A DNA stretch of 64,000 nucleotides, from contig CM061141.1 in NCBI GenBank assembly GCA_030789695.1, positions 164,887,579 through 164,951,578 on the forward strand, in the 5' to 3' direction. The stretch is from Scilla litardierei. Taxonomy: Eukaryota; Streptophyta; Magnoliopsida; Asparagales; Asparagaceae. The translations under genes and the position numbers were made by a program. Positions 56,002 through 64,000 of this stretch are shown in pieces. Positions within the stretch are counted from its first letter, which is position 1. Each line of letters starts with the position of its first letter. Under the pieces are notes generated by a model. It had not been told where the DNA came from. It worked only from the letters and a program-made list of their open reading frames with translations, and ran no database searches.

Positions 56002-57252
56002 TGAAAAACATGCCCTAGATGGGGGTGAATAGGGTGTATGCACATATTAAAATCAAAGCACAAGATCAACCAATCCAAATCGTAGAAATAAGCAATAAAT
56101 GATTTTTCAACATAGTGGCTCCCCGCCTAGACTCCATGCCTCTATCCCGACCCCAAACCCATTAGGCTTTCACCCTCTTTTATAACCAAAAAGAGAAAAA
56201 CAAACCTGGTCACACTTCCAGGTAGTGATCACACCGTACAAAATATTGTTTCAAAGTTTAAGCACAAAGATAGCTTTTGAGTAAGGCTATTCACAAATAA
56301 GATCTAACACCAAAATAAAAACTGAAAGATGTCACCATGGTGCAGATCATCCCTCAACGAATTTGTAGGCACAAACCATGCTTGATTCTGCTGCTTGGAG
56401 AGAAAGATATCGCATTTTCAGATCCACGTCTGCAAATCTTCCTTCTTCTTCTTCGCGCACTTGAAGCTTGATCAATGGTGATTGAAGGATGGCTAGCAAT
56501 GATGAAGAACTTCAGGAAATTTGTGGCTAGATGCTTCAATACTTTTACCCCAATGATGGCTCTCTCTTTTAAAGGAGATGAGGAGTTCTATACAATTAGA
56601 ACTCTTTTCCTTCAAATCTTCTTTCAAATCTTCAATCCAGTCTACATTGATTTGATAGGCCTTAATAATTTGGAAACTCCCAATCAATTTGGTCATCAAA
56701 TAGATTTGAAACTCCTCCAAATTGATTATGGTCAAACTTATATGTTTGACTAGTCAAACTGGTCAAATTAGGGTTTAATATGAACTCTGATACTCGACAC
56801 AACCGTGTGCCAATTCGGTATGGCCGTGTTGTTTGAAGTTTGGCCCTCTTATGAATTTCGTAAAGTCGGTACTGTCGTGTTGCTTTGCGGCACGGCCATG
56901 TTGTCCCTATGCAGAGATTTCAGAAGTTACTATTTAATTTCGACACGGTCGTATCACAGTCTCGCACGGCTGTGTCGCAGTCGATTGAAACTCTTCAAAG
57001 TTACTATTTATTTTTGACACGGCTGTGTCACAGTCTCGTATGGCCGTGTTGCTTTGGTCCTTCCAGCACATATTCGATTCTGATATGCACGGCCGTGTAG
57101 CTGACACACACAGTCGTGGCACCCCTGTTTTTGCACAAATCATCGATGTTTGACCTGTAACTTACTAGATAGACATATTAGACCCAAATGACTTGTTTGG
57201 CGTCATCAAAATTAAGTTTTGACTTCAGTTATAGGGCTAACTTAAGGCAACA
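56002..57252 (-). repeat. 5' LTR of element G
   Basis: The left end (56002, TGAAAAACATG on plus) is fixed by the primer-binding site. The right end is placed at 57252, where the minus strand starts TGTTGCC; it cannot be confirmed without a partner LTR. It holds a cluster of acacggccgtgt palindromes (56795-57115) and, further along in the direction of transcription, a TATA-like tttaaaag (about 56563-56576). The plus-strand frames in it are not genes. Confidence 0.65.
56795..57115. other. Palindrome cluster 'acacggccgtgt' in the G LTR
   Basis: About ten copies, mostly with one or two changes, for example at 56795, 56818, 56888, 56941, 56963, 57017, 57038 and 57087. Spacing is 20-50 bases. The position is upstream of the TATA-like box on the minus strand. 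The sequence is unrelated outside the core to the clusters of E and C. Confidence 0.8.
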
Positions 57253-57321
57253 ATTATTCTATTGGTGTGAGATTGGAATCTCCTCTGACCAAATCTGGGC
57301 CTGTCAGTGCCAGCTACAGTG

Positions 57322-57991
57322 CAGTCCAGTCCCTTCGGCAAAACTATAAAGCGAAGATGTTTATGGTATGAAAACTGTCAAGCACCAATAACAATTTAAA
57401 ATTTGAGTCATGAAAGTATTCCTTTTTTCACACTTCTCCTCTCTTCCTCATCCTACTCCTCTTCTCTCCTCTTCCATTTACTTTTCGACATGTATGCTCG
57501 CCTCCATCGACACATCCACACCCGCCGCCACCACCTCCCATGGCCAAAGTCTACTCCTCCTCTATTCCTCTTCATTCTCCATCTCATTTACCTCTTCATA
57601 TTCAACTACCACCTCCTTTCCACTCCTCTTTCTCTAACACCCCTCTCCCCGCTACCGCCGATGCCGCCTCTCTAATAATGATGCAACCTCCTCATTCTCT
57701 TCAACTTCTTCAACTTCTTAAATCATTTCAACAAACAAATATAGAAAAATGCAAATAAGGTGGAGGACGATGATAAAGGGAGGGCGGGAAACGACAGTGG
57801 CGGCGCCAGAATATTTTATGAGCAAAAGAAGAAGAGAATAGTGATAATCTAGAGATACGAGCGTGTGTAAAATAAATAACCTGAATTTTAAACAATATTA
57901 TGTGTGTAAAATGATCTGTGTGTAAAGCAATTAGGTCTATAAACAAAATTTCTAGTGAAGATTAGGTGCTGATAACGAAAAAAGGGGTCGA
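57322..57991 (+). repeat. Unrecognised ~670-bp repeat, copy 1
   Basis: Starts 'agtccagtcccttcggcaaa' and ends 'gataacgaaaaaaggggtc'. It contains a C/T-rich part (57420-57720) and an A/G-rich part. The whole recurs at 58117-59523. The frames in the C/T-rich part are not conserved between copies and are not taken as genes. Family unknown. The spacer 57992-58116 holds nothing recognised. Confidence 0.75.
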
Positions 57992-58116
57992 TTATTGGAG
58001 GGTTCTCATGTCCCACGAAGATTGTGAGTCTGTACATCAAAAGCTCATCACATGCATAATAATGCACTTGATTTCTGCACATGCATTGTTGTTGTCTCGA
58101 AGAGATAATGCACATA

Positions 58117-59523
58117 TAGTCCGGTCACTTCGTCAAAACTATAAAGCTAAGATGTTTAGGTATGAAAACGCCAAACACCAATAACAACTTAAAACTTGAG
58201 TAAAACAATATTCCTTTTTTACTCTTCTCCTCTCTTCCTCATCCTACTCCTCTCCTCTCCTCTTCCTTTTATTTTTCGACATGTATGCCCTCCTCCATCG
58301 CCATGCCTGGCTCTGACCCAGGACACCAGCCCAGGGCCCAAGGCCAGGTTGGGCCCATTTTTTTAAATGTATATAGATAATACATTAATACATTATATAA
58401 TAAATTAATAATAATACGAAAAAACAGTTCTGTTGCTTCTTTATCTCTTCGCAGACGGTTCCGATTCTCTGAGATGGTTCCTATTCTCGAAGAGACGTTC
58501 CCTTTCTTCTCGGAAATCGTAAAACGCAAATCGAGGCGACACAGCGACAGTTTCATTCTTCTTGCAGATGGCCCCCCTCTTCTTCTTCTCTCTCAATCGA
58601 CTCACAACACACCTACTTCTCGCCATAGTCGCACTCGCTGACGACCCCCCTCCGACTACAAGAAACAATTCCTTCAATCCTTTGTTAGGTAAGTTTTTGT
58701 TGTAGTTAAACATAAGTTATTAATATTAATATATTATATATGTGCCAAGCCTGACTGCCTGAGGCCACTCGTACACTTCTCGTATGCTAATCCTTGTATT
58801 TGTTTTATTCTAAGGGGTATTGGTTTTATGTCCCCCCTATTTTGGACCATCTTTTAGCATATCACTAAAAATTTCAGGCGTAGTGAAGAGCCTTCTAGCA
58901 TTGCACTTGGCTAGGTTCCAAACCCCAAAAAATTTAGTATTTCAATTTTTTAAAAAAAAATTATATTTAAAGGGCCCAAATTTTTAACTCGCCTTGGGCC
59001 CCAATATCTTCAGGACTGTCCCTGTCCATCGTCACAACCACGCCCATCGCCACCACCTCCCATCACTGACGTCTCCTCCTCTCTTCGTCCTCATTCTCCA
59101 TCCCATTTACCTCTTCATCTTCCACTACCTCCTCCTCACTATTCCTCTTCCTCCAACACCCTTCTCCCCTCTGCCGCTGCGGTTGTCGTCGCCGCCTCTC
59201 TAATAATGATGCCACCACCTCCTCATCTTCTTCATCTTCAACTTCTTCAATTATTTCAACAAAAAGAATTATAGAAAAAATGCAAATTAGGGGGAGGAAG
59301 ATGATGAAGGGAGGGCGGTAGGCGGCGTCAGAATTTTTAAAGAGAAAACGAAGAAGAGAATAGTGATAATCTGGAGATAAGAGCGTGTGTAAAATAAATA
59401 ACCTGAATTTTAAACAATATTATGTGTATGTAAAATGATTCGTGTGTAAAGCAATTAGGTGTGTGTGTGTGTGTGTGTACAGAATTCTAGTGAAGATTAG
59501 GTCTGATAACGAAAAAGGGGTCT
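58117..59523 (+). repeat. Unrecognised ~680-bp repeat, copy 2, split by an insertion
   Basis: Same sequence as 57322-57991 with scattered changes, in the same orientation. It is split by 58301-59024. A (GT)n microsatellite near 59458-59479 has grown relative to copy 1. The right end joins the LTR remnant of element H. Confidence 0.75.
58301..59024. mobile_element. 724-bp hAT-like non-autonomous insertion
   Basis: Copy 1 of the surrounding repeat is the empty site. The insertion is flanked by tccatcg on both sides (58294-58300 and 59025-59031), seven bases and possibly eight with one mismatch, as expected for hAT elements. The ends are imperfect inverted repeats: 'cagggcccaaggcc' near the left and, inverted, 'gccttgggcccc' near the right. 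No transposase is present; 58440-58690 gives only short open frames. The hAT assignment rests on TSD length and gggccc-rich ends. Confidence 0.6.
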
Positions 59524-59630
59524 GCTATGAATAGGGCCCTTAATGGGCCTATGGGTATCCACTGACGATGTATCCAATAAGAATAATATATATATGAGGC
59601 TAGGGGTTTCCTAGTCCTTAATCATTCACA

Positions 59631-59646
59631 ACACGTTATTAGCACG
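59631..59646 (+). promoter_or_regulatory. Primer-binding region of element H
   Basis: 'acacgttattagcacg' follows a short LTR end; acacgttatcagcacg is widespread at this place in one group of plant Copia elements. One base differs here. Confidence 0.55.
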
Positions 59647-60038
59647 ATTCTCTAAAATTTTCCGAAGATCCGGTCTTGCGAAAGTGACAAGTAAGAGGTA
59701 GATCCACCACACGCGGGCATCATGTTCCACGCGTGGGCTTCGTCAACCGTCGCTAGATATGGAGGATGGATCTAGAGGTAATCACAAAAAAACTCGATCC
59801 AAATCTATTTTTTTCGGAGAATATGTTTAGATTTGCTAAATGTCGGACCAAAATCGATATTTTAAAAATAAAAATCAAATTTTTATGCCGAAAACGTTGA
59901 TCTCAATGATAAAAATCAATTTTTACATACAAAAAATTAGTTTTTTATTCGTAAAAGGTGATCTTTTGTTTGGATCTGTGCTTTCCCGCTTCTCGCCGTC
60001 AAAATCCACGCCGTCGCTACCATGTTTACCTGCAAAAG

Positions 60039-60430
60039 GTGGGGGGGCGAACCCCCCTCCCCCGCCGTCATCCTTAACCCAAAAAGGGGGGCTGTAACCC
60101 CCCCCCCCCCCCGTCGCTACAATTTTTAACCGCAAAAGGGGGGACTGAACCCCCCCATAGCCATCCTAATCCGCAAAAGGGGGGGCCGAACCCCCACCCC
60201 CTGATGCCACCATAAACGCGACGAGACAAAGGGGCTGGCTGCCCCCCGCCCCACGACGAGACAGAGGGGGGCGAGGTGGCAACCCCCCCCCCCCACGGCG
60301 AGACAGGGTGGGCCGGCAGCCCCCCAGGCGAGACAGGGTGGGCCGTTAAGCCCCCCATGGCGAGACAAAGGGGGGACCGGTAGCACCCCCGGCGGTAAAG
60401 AGCGAAGGGGGCCGGCAGCCCCCCCCCCAC

Positions 60431-60469
<39 letters not shown>

Positions 60470-60498
60470 ATGCGAAAAAAGGGGGGGCTGTCACCCCC
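60039..60498. other. Array of eleven G-run/C-run hairpin units
   Basis: Units of about 30-50 bases, each a run of 4-8 G, a loop of 4-11 bases (cgaa, ctgtaa, actgaa, ccgaa, ccggcag, ccgttaag and others) and a run of 5 or more C. They are led by 'gcaaaa' or 'gagaca'. A 34-base C run lies at 60432-60465. Each unit can fold as a G:C hairpin or, with neighbours, as G-quadruplex or i-motif. It lies in the leader between the primer-binding region and pol. The frames across it are not genes. Confidence 0.85.
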
Positions 60499-60806
60499 AT
60501 AGAAAGCATTTTTACCTTTATGATAGTCAAAAAGATCTATTTGGGACGTCTGAAATTGATGATCAGGAATAACAAACCTGAATACTCTTAAAAATAAAAT
60601 GAGGATGACATATACTCTCTGAAACTTATAAAGTTTCAAAGGATATTCGTCAAAACGAAATCCTTAATAGCATAACTCAAGAAAAATGGCATGAAGACCA
60701 TGCTTGAGACTTCAAATAGACTTTCAAAAGTCATATGCTCTACAAAGAAAAATAAAAAGAGGAAGCATATATACTGGAGCACCTAAAGTGCCCAGAAACG
60801 ACCAAG

Positions 60807-61290
60807 TTTTTAAACTTTGGTATGTTATATTTGGTCACCCCTGGATTAATGATGCAAGACATCATTAACCAATCCTATAAAACTAAAGAACTCGAAGATT
60901 CTTCAAAAGGGTGAAGCTTTCATTGTCCCATTTAAAAGGAAAAAAATGATTACGAGATCATCTCCATTCACGTGGACATTGCCTCACTTCACTTCCTCAA
61001 AAGAATTTAAGATGATAAATTTACTATCATCACTAAAATAATAAGACCTTTAGGTCTCTTGAGAGTATTTGAGGGATAAAAGTGGACTTATCCACTCCCT
61101 ACATTGGGCTGATGATGTACCTTAGAGTACTCATCCATATATCCTTTAAAAATGGTCATTATCAAGCCTATTATACAACCGCAGTCAAGCTTTTTCAAAG
61201 CAAATGGGACACAGTACTAAATGGCGGGGAACATTGGATAACACTGGGAAATCAAACAGTATTTTCAACTGGAATAATGTCGAACCCCCT
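60807..61290 (+). pseudogene. Copia GAG-pre-integrase / integrase remains (element H)
   Basis: 'FKLWYVIFGHPGLMMQDIIN' (60815-60875) corresponds to the LWH.RLGHPG...M..I GAG-pre-integrase motif. Within 150 bases, through several stops, FLKRI and D follow where F..R...DICGP of the integrase start is expected. The rest to about 61290 is too decayed to place catalytic residues. 60499-60806 shows nothing recognisable. Confidence 0.5.
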
Positions 61291-61418
61291 GAAGTTTGTG
61301 TTCACGCCCAAGCATGGGTTATATAAATAAATCATTAAAATGATTTAAACAGATTACTCATCCGTTAAAAATCCAGTTGGTTGTTGACTGCATAGGGACA
61401 TGCAATTACACTGCATAC

Positions 61419-61682
61419 CATCAAAACGTCTCCTTAGAACCTATTTATATGAGCCCGATCACCTCATATAAACAGTTTCCGAGAACCCTTAACGGGGGAA
61501 GCGTTTAGAGAACATCTTATAGGTTGTGCCATGATGTGTACACATCCCCTTAGCACCACTATAAACCATCAAAATGTTGTCTTAAAACTATTTATCAGAA
61601 GTAATTACCCGAGATAAATAGATTCCGAGCACTCCGAATGAGGGAAGAATTTAGAGAATATCTCATAGATTGTGCCTTTGAT
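61419..61682 (+). repeat. Diverged tandem duplication of about 148 bp (element H)
   Basis: 61419-61535 and 61567-61682 share 'catcaaaa.gt', 'cctatttat', 'agtttccgag/agattccgag', 'gggggaagcgtttagagaa' / 'gagggaagaatttagagaa' and 'ataggttgtgcc' / 'atagattgtgcc'. No gene. From 61683 to 62949 I see only decayed Copia sequence without a placeable domain. Confidence 0.65.
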
Positions 61683-62949
61683 GGGTCATCATATAAAGAA
61701 TCGATAGTGAAGATTAGATCCTGAAGATCCTTCACATTCAAAACTATTTAAATTCCCAGTATTAGGTCCAACATGGTTATTACCATCATCCCTGAGCCTG
61801 AAGCTCAGTTGATAATTTCAAATAACTTGATTCGTGATGAGATCCTAAGATCCACACTTATGAAACTGTTAAACAGTTCTTATACATTTTTTGACAAACG
61901 GAATATTGTCAAAATCACACATTCCTGCTGCCAAAAACCCAGTTAAGAATGACATACCAAAAATAATGGATGCAATCCACCACCAGCAGAAGTGAATATT
62001 CCTAAATTAAAATGAAATGACATATCACGAGGCTCCAAAGAGAGAAATAACTCCTGGAGACCCTAAAACAATACCACAACAGGAAAGTGAGCACATCTCC
62101 ATATCCCTCCCCTTTCCAGATCCTTCACAACAAGTGTTGGAAACGTAAATATGGAAGAAGTTAAAATATTAATGTATGTACAAGCGGAGATATTTGGATA
62201 AAAAGCACACTTGTCGACAAATACTCACATTTCATCTTGCCATTTAAATGAAAATTATAAATATCATTCCACACTCCATTTCTTGAAGCAAACGTAGAGA
62301 TCGGCCAAATAATGTAGAACGAGGCAAAAATAAGTTGAGCTGGACTCACTTATGAAATGTGAAGTGTTTGGACAAGAAGTCCTGATATCAAAAGATATCA
62401 AACATGTGGGCTAAATGAGTATTGTATAGACACAAATATAAATAAATAAAATCGTATGCTATAAGCAACACACTATAGCTTAGATGTTTATTTCGCTGAA
62501 ACCAGGAAGTAATCAAGTAAGATGAGCTTGACTCACTTACAAAATTATATAAACTGATGCATCAAGCTTCCTGGTCATAGCTGCGATAACCATGTGATTG
62601 GAAAAAGAAATTTTGGGCTATGTTGTTATGGATGGTGTGACAACATACCCGTACGGATTTCATCCTTAATTCCTTTATTGCCTGGATAGATTTTTGGGAC
62701 ATCAATCCTATGAAAGATATAGTAAAATAAAAACCAAGAGAGTTCATTAAATTAAATAAGGACTCCTACTAAAGGTTGCTTTTGCATCTTTAAAAAGAGC
62801 AAAGAAAATAATTTGAGATTATATTTGCAAAAAACTTGAATTTCATCCGATCTCCTGAAGAGAAAATCGAAATATCGTTTTTAAGCTTAACTATCAAATA
62901 TGATATGTAAGACATAGGCAAAAATCTTAGCTTACAGAATTATCTTGCT

Positions 62950-63040
62950 GAAGATGAAACCATCATCCAGAAGATGAAAACATCATCCAGAAGATGAATT
63001 ATCATCCAAAAGATGAAAATATCATCTCGAAGATGAAAAA
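62950..63040 (+). repeat. 20-bp minisatellite (element H)
   Basis: About five units of gaagatgaaa.catcatcca, with aagatga at 62951, 62971, 62991, 63010 and 63030. The period of 20 is not a multiple of three, so it is not a coding repeat. Confidence 0.85.
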
Positions 63041-63119
63041 CATGTGACATTAAACTTCATACACCCGAAGTTGATGAAGAAACATGGACAATTACAATCC
63101 ACCAAATATACCTATTGGT

Positions 63120-63560
63120 TGTATGGATGCACATTAAGACCACTTCCGTTTGCTGGAAGAGGGGAATGATATCATAGGTCCTGAAGTGCCTTACTTGAGT
63201 GTTTTTGGTACACTCATTTATCTGGCCAACTACATGCGTCTCTAGATAGCATTGGCAGTAAATCTGTTAGCCAGATACAGTGCAGCGCTTGCAGCGCACC
63301 ACTGGACCGAAGAAATGTAGCTTCTGCGCTACCTCTAAGGGTCAAGGATCATCCTACATGTTAAATGTATTTGCAGATGCAGCTTACAGATCATCGCGAT
63401 GACTACCATAAAGAAACGACCAACTCCTGGAGATCTGCAAAGCATACTACTAAGGCAACATCAATCATACCAATGCGAGAAGCTCATCATTCAAGAAGCA
63501 AATCAAGAATATGCATAGCTACACACTGAAATACATCGTAGACACATTGATGACTGGGTT
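63120..63560 (+). pseudogene. Copia RT end and RNase H remains (element H)
   Basis: The frame from 63141 reads IIGPEVPYLSVFGTLIYLAN, then a TAG (63243-63245), then IALAVNLLARYSAA, a TAG, and LLRYL. This is the conserved PYLSAIGALMYLAN...DIAF.VNLLARYS...H W...LRYL region between Copia RT and RNase H. Further on SWRSAK and, in another frame, QEANQEY match the RNase H end. At least three stops and two frame changes are present. Confidence 0.75.
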
Positions 63561-63778
63561 AGAGGCTTGAGACGTGGAGCTATCTACCGAGTTTGTAGAC
63601 CACCCATCTTAAGAAGAGCTCCCTTATATTCAGTAGCTGTCATATATGAGCGATACGTGTAGAGATGAGTGATGCTTTGTATTTTGTATTAATTGTCGAA
63701 ATGTTTTAGATGAGATTGATGTATAAATGCCTAAGAGATCTGCAAGCCTGAAGCTTGTACAGATCAGTGGGAGTTAAA

Positions 63779-64000
63779 TGTAGTGTTGTACTCTTTTTCC
63801 TTAGATATTGGTTTTTCCCACTAGGTTTTCGATGGCCAAAGATTTTAACGAGTCAACCTCATTGACTCTGGATTCAGAAGTGTCCACCTCTAAATACTTC
63901 CACAAATCAGAGGAAGTTATCGAGAACTGTACTTTTTTTCCTTAGCTATTGGTTTTTTCCACGGGGTTTTCCATAGCCAAAGGTTTTAACGAGACAGTTA
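63779..64000 (+). repeat. Start of the 3' LTR of element H
   Basis: TGTAGTGTTGTACTCTTTTTCC follows the purine tract, the usual start of this Copia LTR type. A 68-base segment (gtact.tttttccttag.tattgg ... ttttaacgag) occurs twice, at about 63787-63853 and 63926-63994. The LTR leaves the window. Confidence 0.7.

Larger units (their letters stand above)
52030..57252 (-). mobile_element. Element G: Copia element, 3'-truncated
   Basis: On the minus strand: LTR (57252-56002), primer-binding site (56000-55983), gag, protease, integrase and the start of RT, where it stops at 52030 and element F begins. The RT N-terminus there ([20 protein letters not shown]) is joined directly to the GAG-pre-integrase end of F. 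Both elements have the same orientation. The gag, integrase and linker frames are broken in many places, and a catalytic residue is changed. A 3' LTR is not present. Confidence 0.85.
59524..64000 (+). mobile_element. Element H: degenerate Copia element, continues beyond the window
   Basis: Parts in order: an LTR end (59524-59630), a primer-binding region (59631-59646), a G-run/C-run hairpin array (60039-60498), GAG-pre-integrase/integrase remains (from 60807), RT-RNase H remains (63120-63560), a purine tract 'atcagtgggagt' (63763-63774) and the start of the 3' LTR (63779). Stops and indels are everywhere. Motifs fit the Copia lineage whose leader reads acacgttatcagcacg. Confidence 0.75.

Noticed and set aside
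60074..60530. Gly/Pro-rich ORFs across the G-run/C-run array
   Set aside because: By-product of homopolymer runs; no start context and no relation to Copia proteins.
1..64000. tRNA, rRNA, intact host genes
   Set aside because: I searched by eye for conserved cores (tRNA GGTTCGA arms, rRNA motifs) and for long frames with host-type domains; only primer-binding sites and the broken helicase came up.

Overview
The window is repeat-dense nuclear DNA of a flowering plant. Almost all of it is LTR retrotransposon sequence: Ty3/gypsy of the Athila and Tat types, a large element with no coding domains, and Ty1/copia. There are also pieces of one host gene, a DEAD-box RNA helicase. I see no tRNA, rRNA or CRISPR and no intact host gene. 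The species cannot be told from this sequence.

Layout. (1) 1-590: a Copia-like LTR/leader remnant. (2) 603-13068: element A, a 5'-truncated, pol-less Tat-type element (gag, a 90-bp tandem array, an antisense three-exon gene, 3' LTR). It is split by element E (2435-9270, minus strand), a complete pol-less Athila-type element with target-site duplication (TSD) gtctt. (3) 13074-13600: LTR-like debris. (4) 13739-15540: three exons of a broken DEAD-box helicase. (5) 16620-52029: Copia element F (minus strand), the outer shell of a four-level nest. Element D (18340-47757, TSD gacta, 3.4-kb LTRs) sits in F's env-like ORF. Element C (22441-41805, Athila-type, TSD acatg) sits in D. Element B (34015-41518, Tat-type sister of A, TSD cctag) sits in the 3' LTR of C. 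(6) 52030-57252: Copia element G (minus strand), cut off in its RT and joined directly to the integrase of F. (7) 57322-59523: two copies of an unrecognised ~0.68-kb repeat; the second carries a 724-bp hAT-like insertion. (8) 59524-64000: degenerate Copia element H (plus strand), running off the window.

How the parts relate. The elements with intact ends and TSDs (E, D, C, B) all lack reverse transcriptase and integrase, so they must have been moved in trans. The only RT/integrase genes (F, G, H) are decayed Copia copies. By eye, LTR divergence rises with depth in the nest: B about 0.7%, C about 1.5-2%, D several percent. This agrees with the order forced by nesting.

The most unusual signals are structural. 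Short perfect palindromes, different in each family, are clustered upstream of a TATA-like box in the LTRs of E, C and G and scattered through F. The Athila LTR of C has five hairpins with the same 16-nt loop but different, self-complementary stems. The 1-590 remnant and the leader of H carry other serial hairpin arrays. C has a second promoter-like block, built from the same palindromes as its LTR, in front of its env-like ORF. A and B share a spliced antisense gene.
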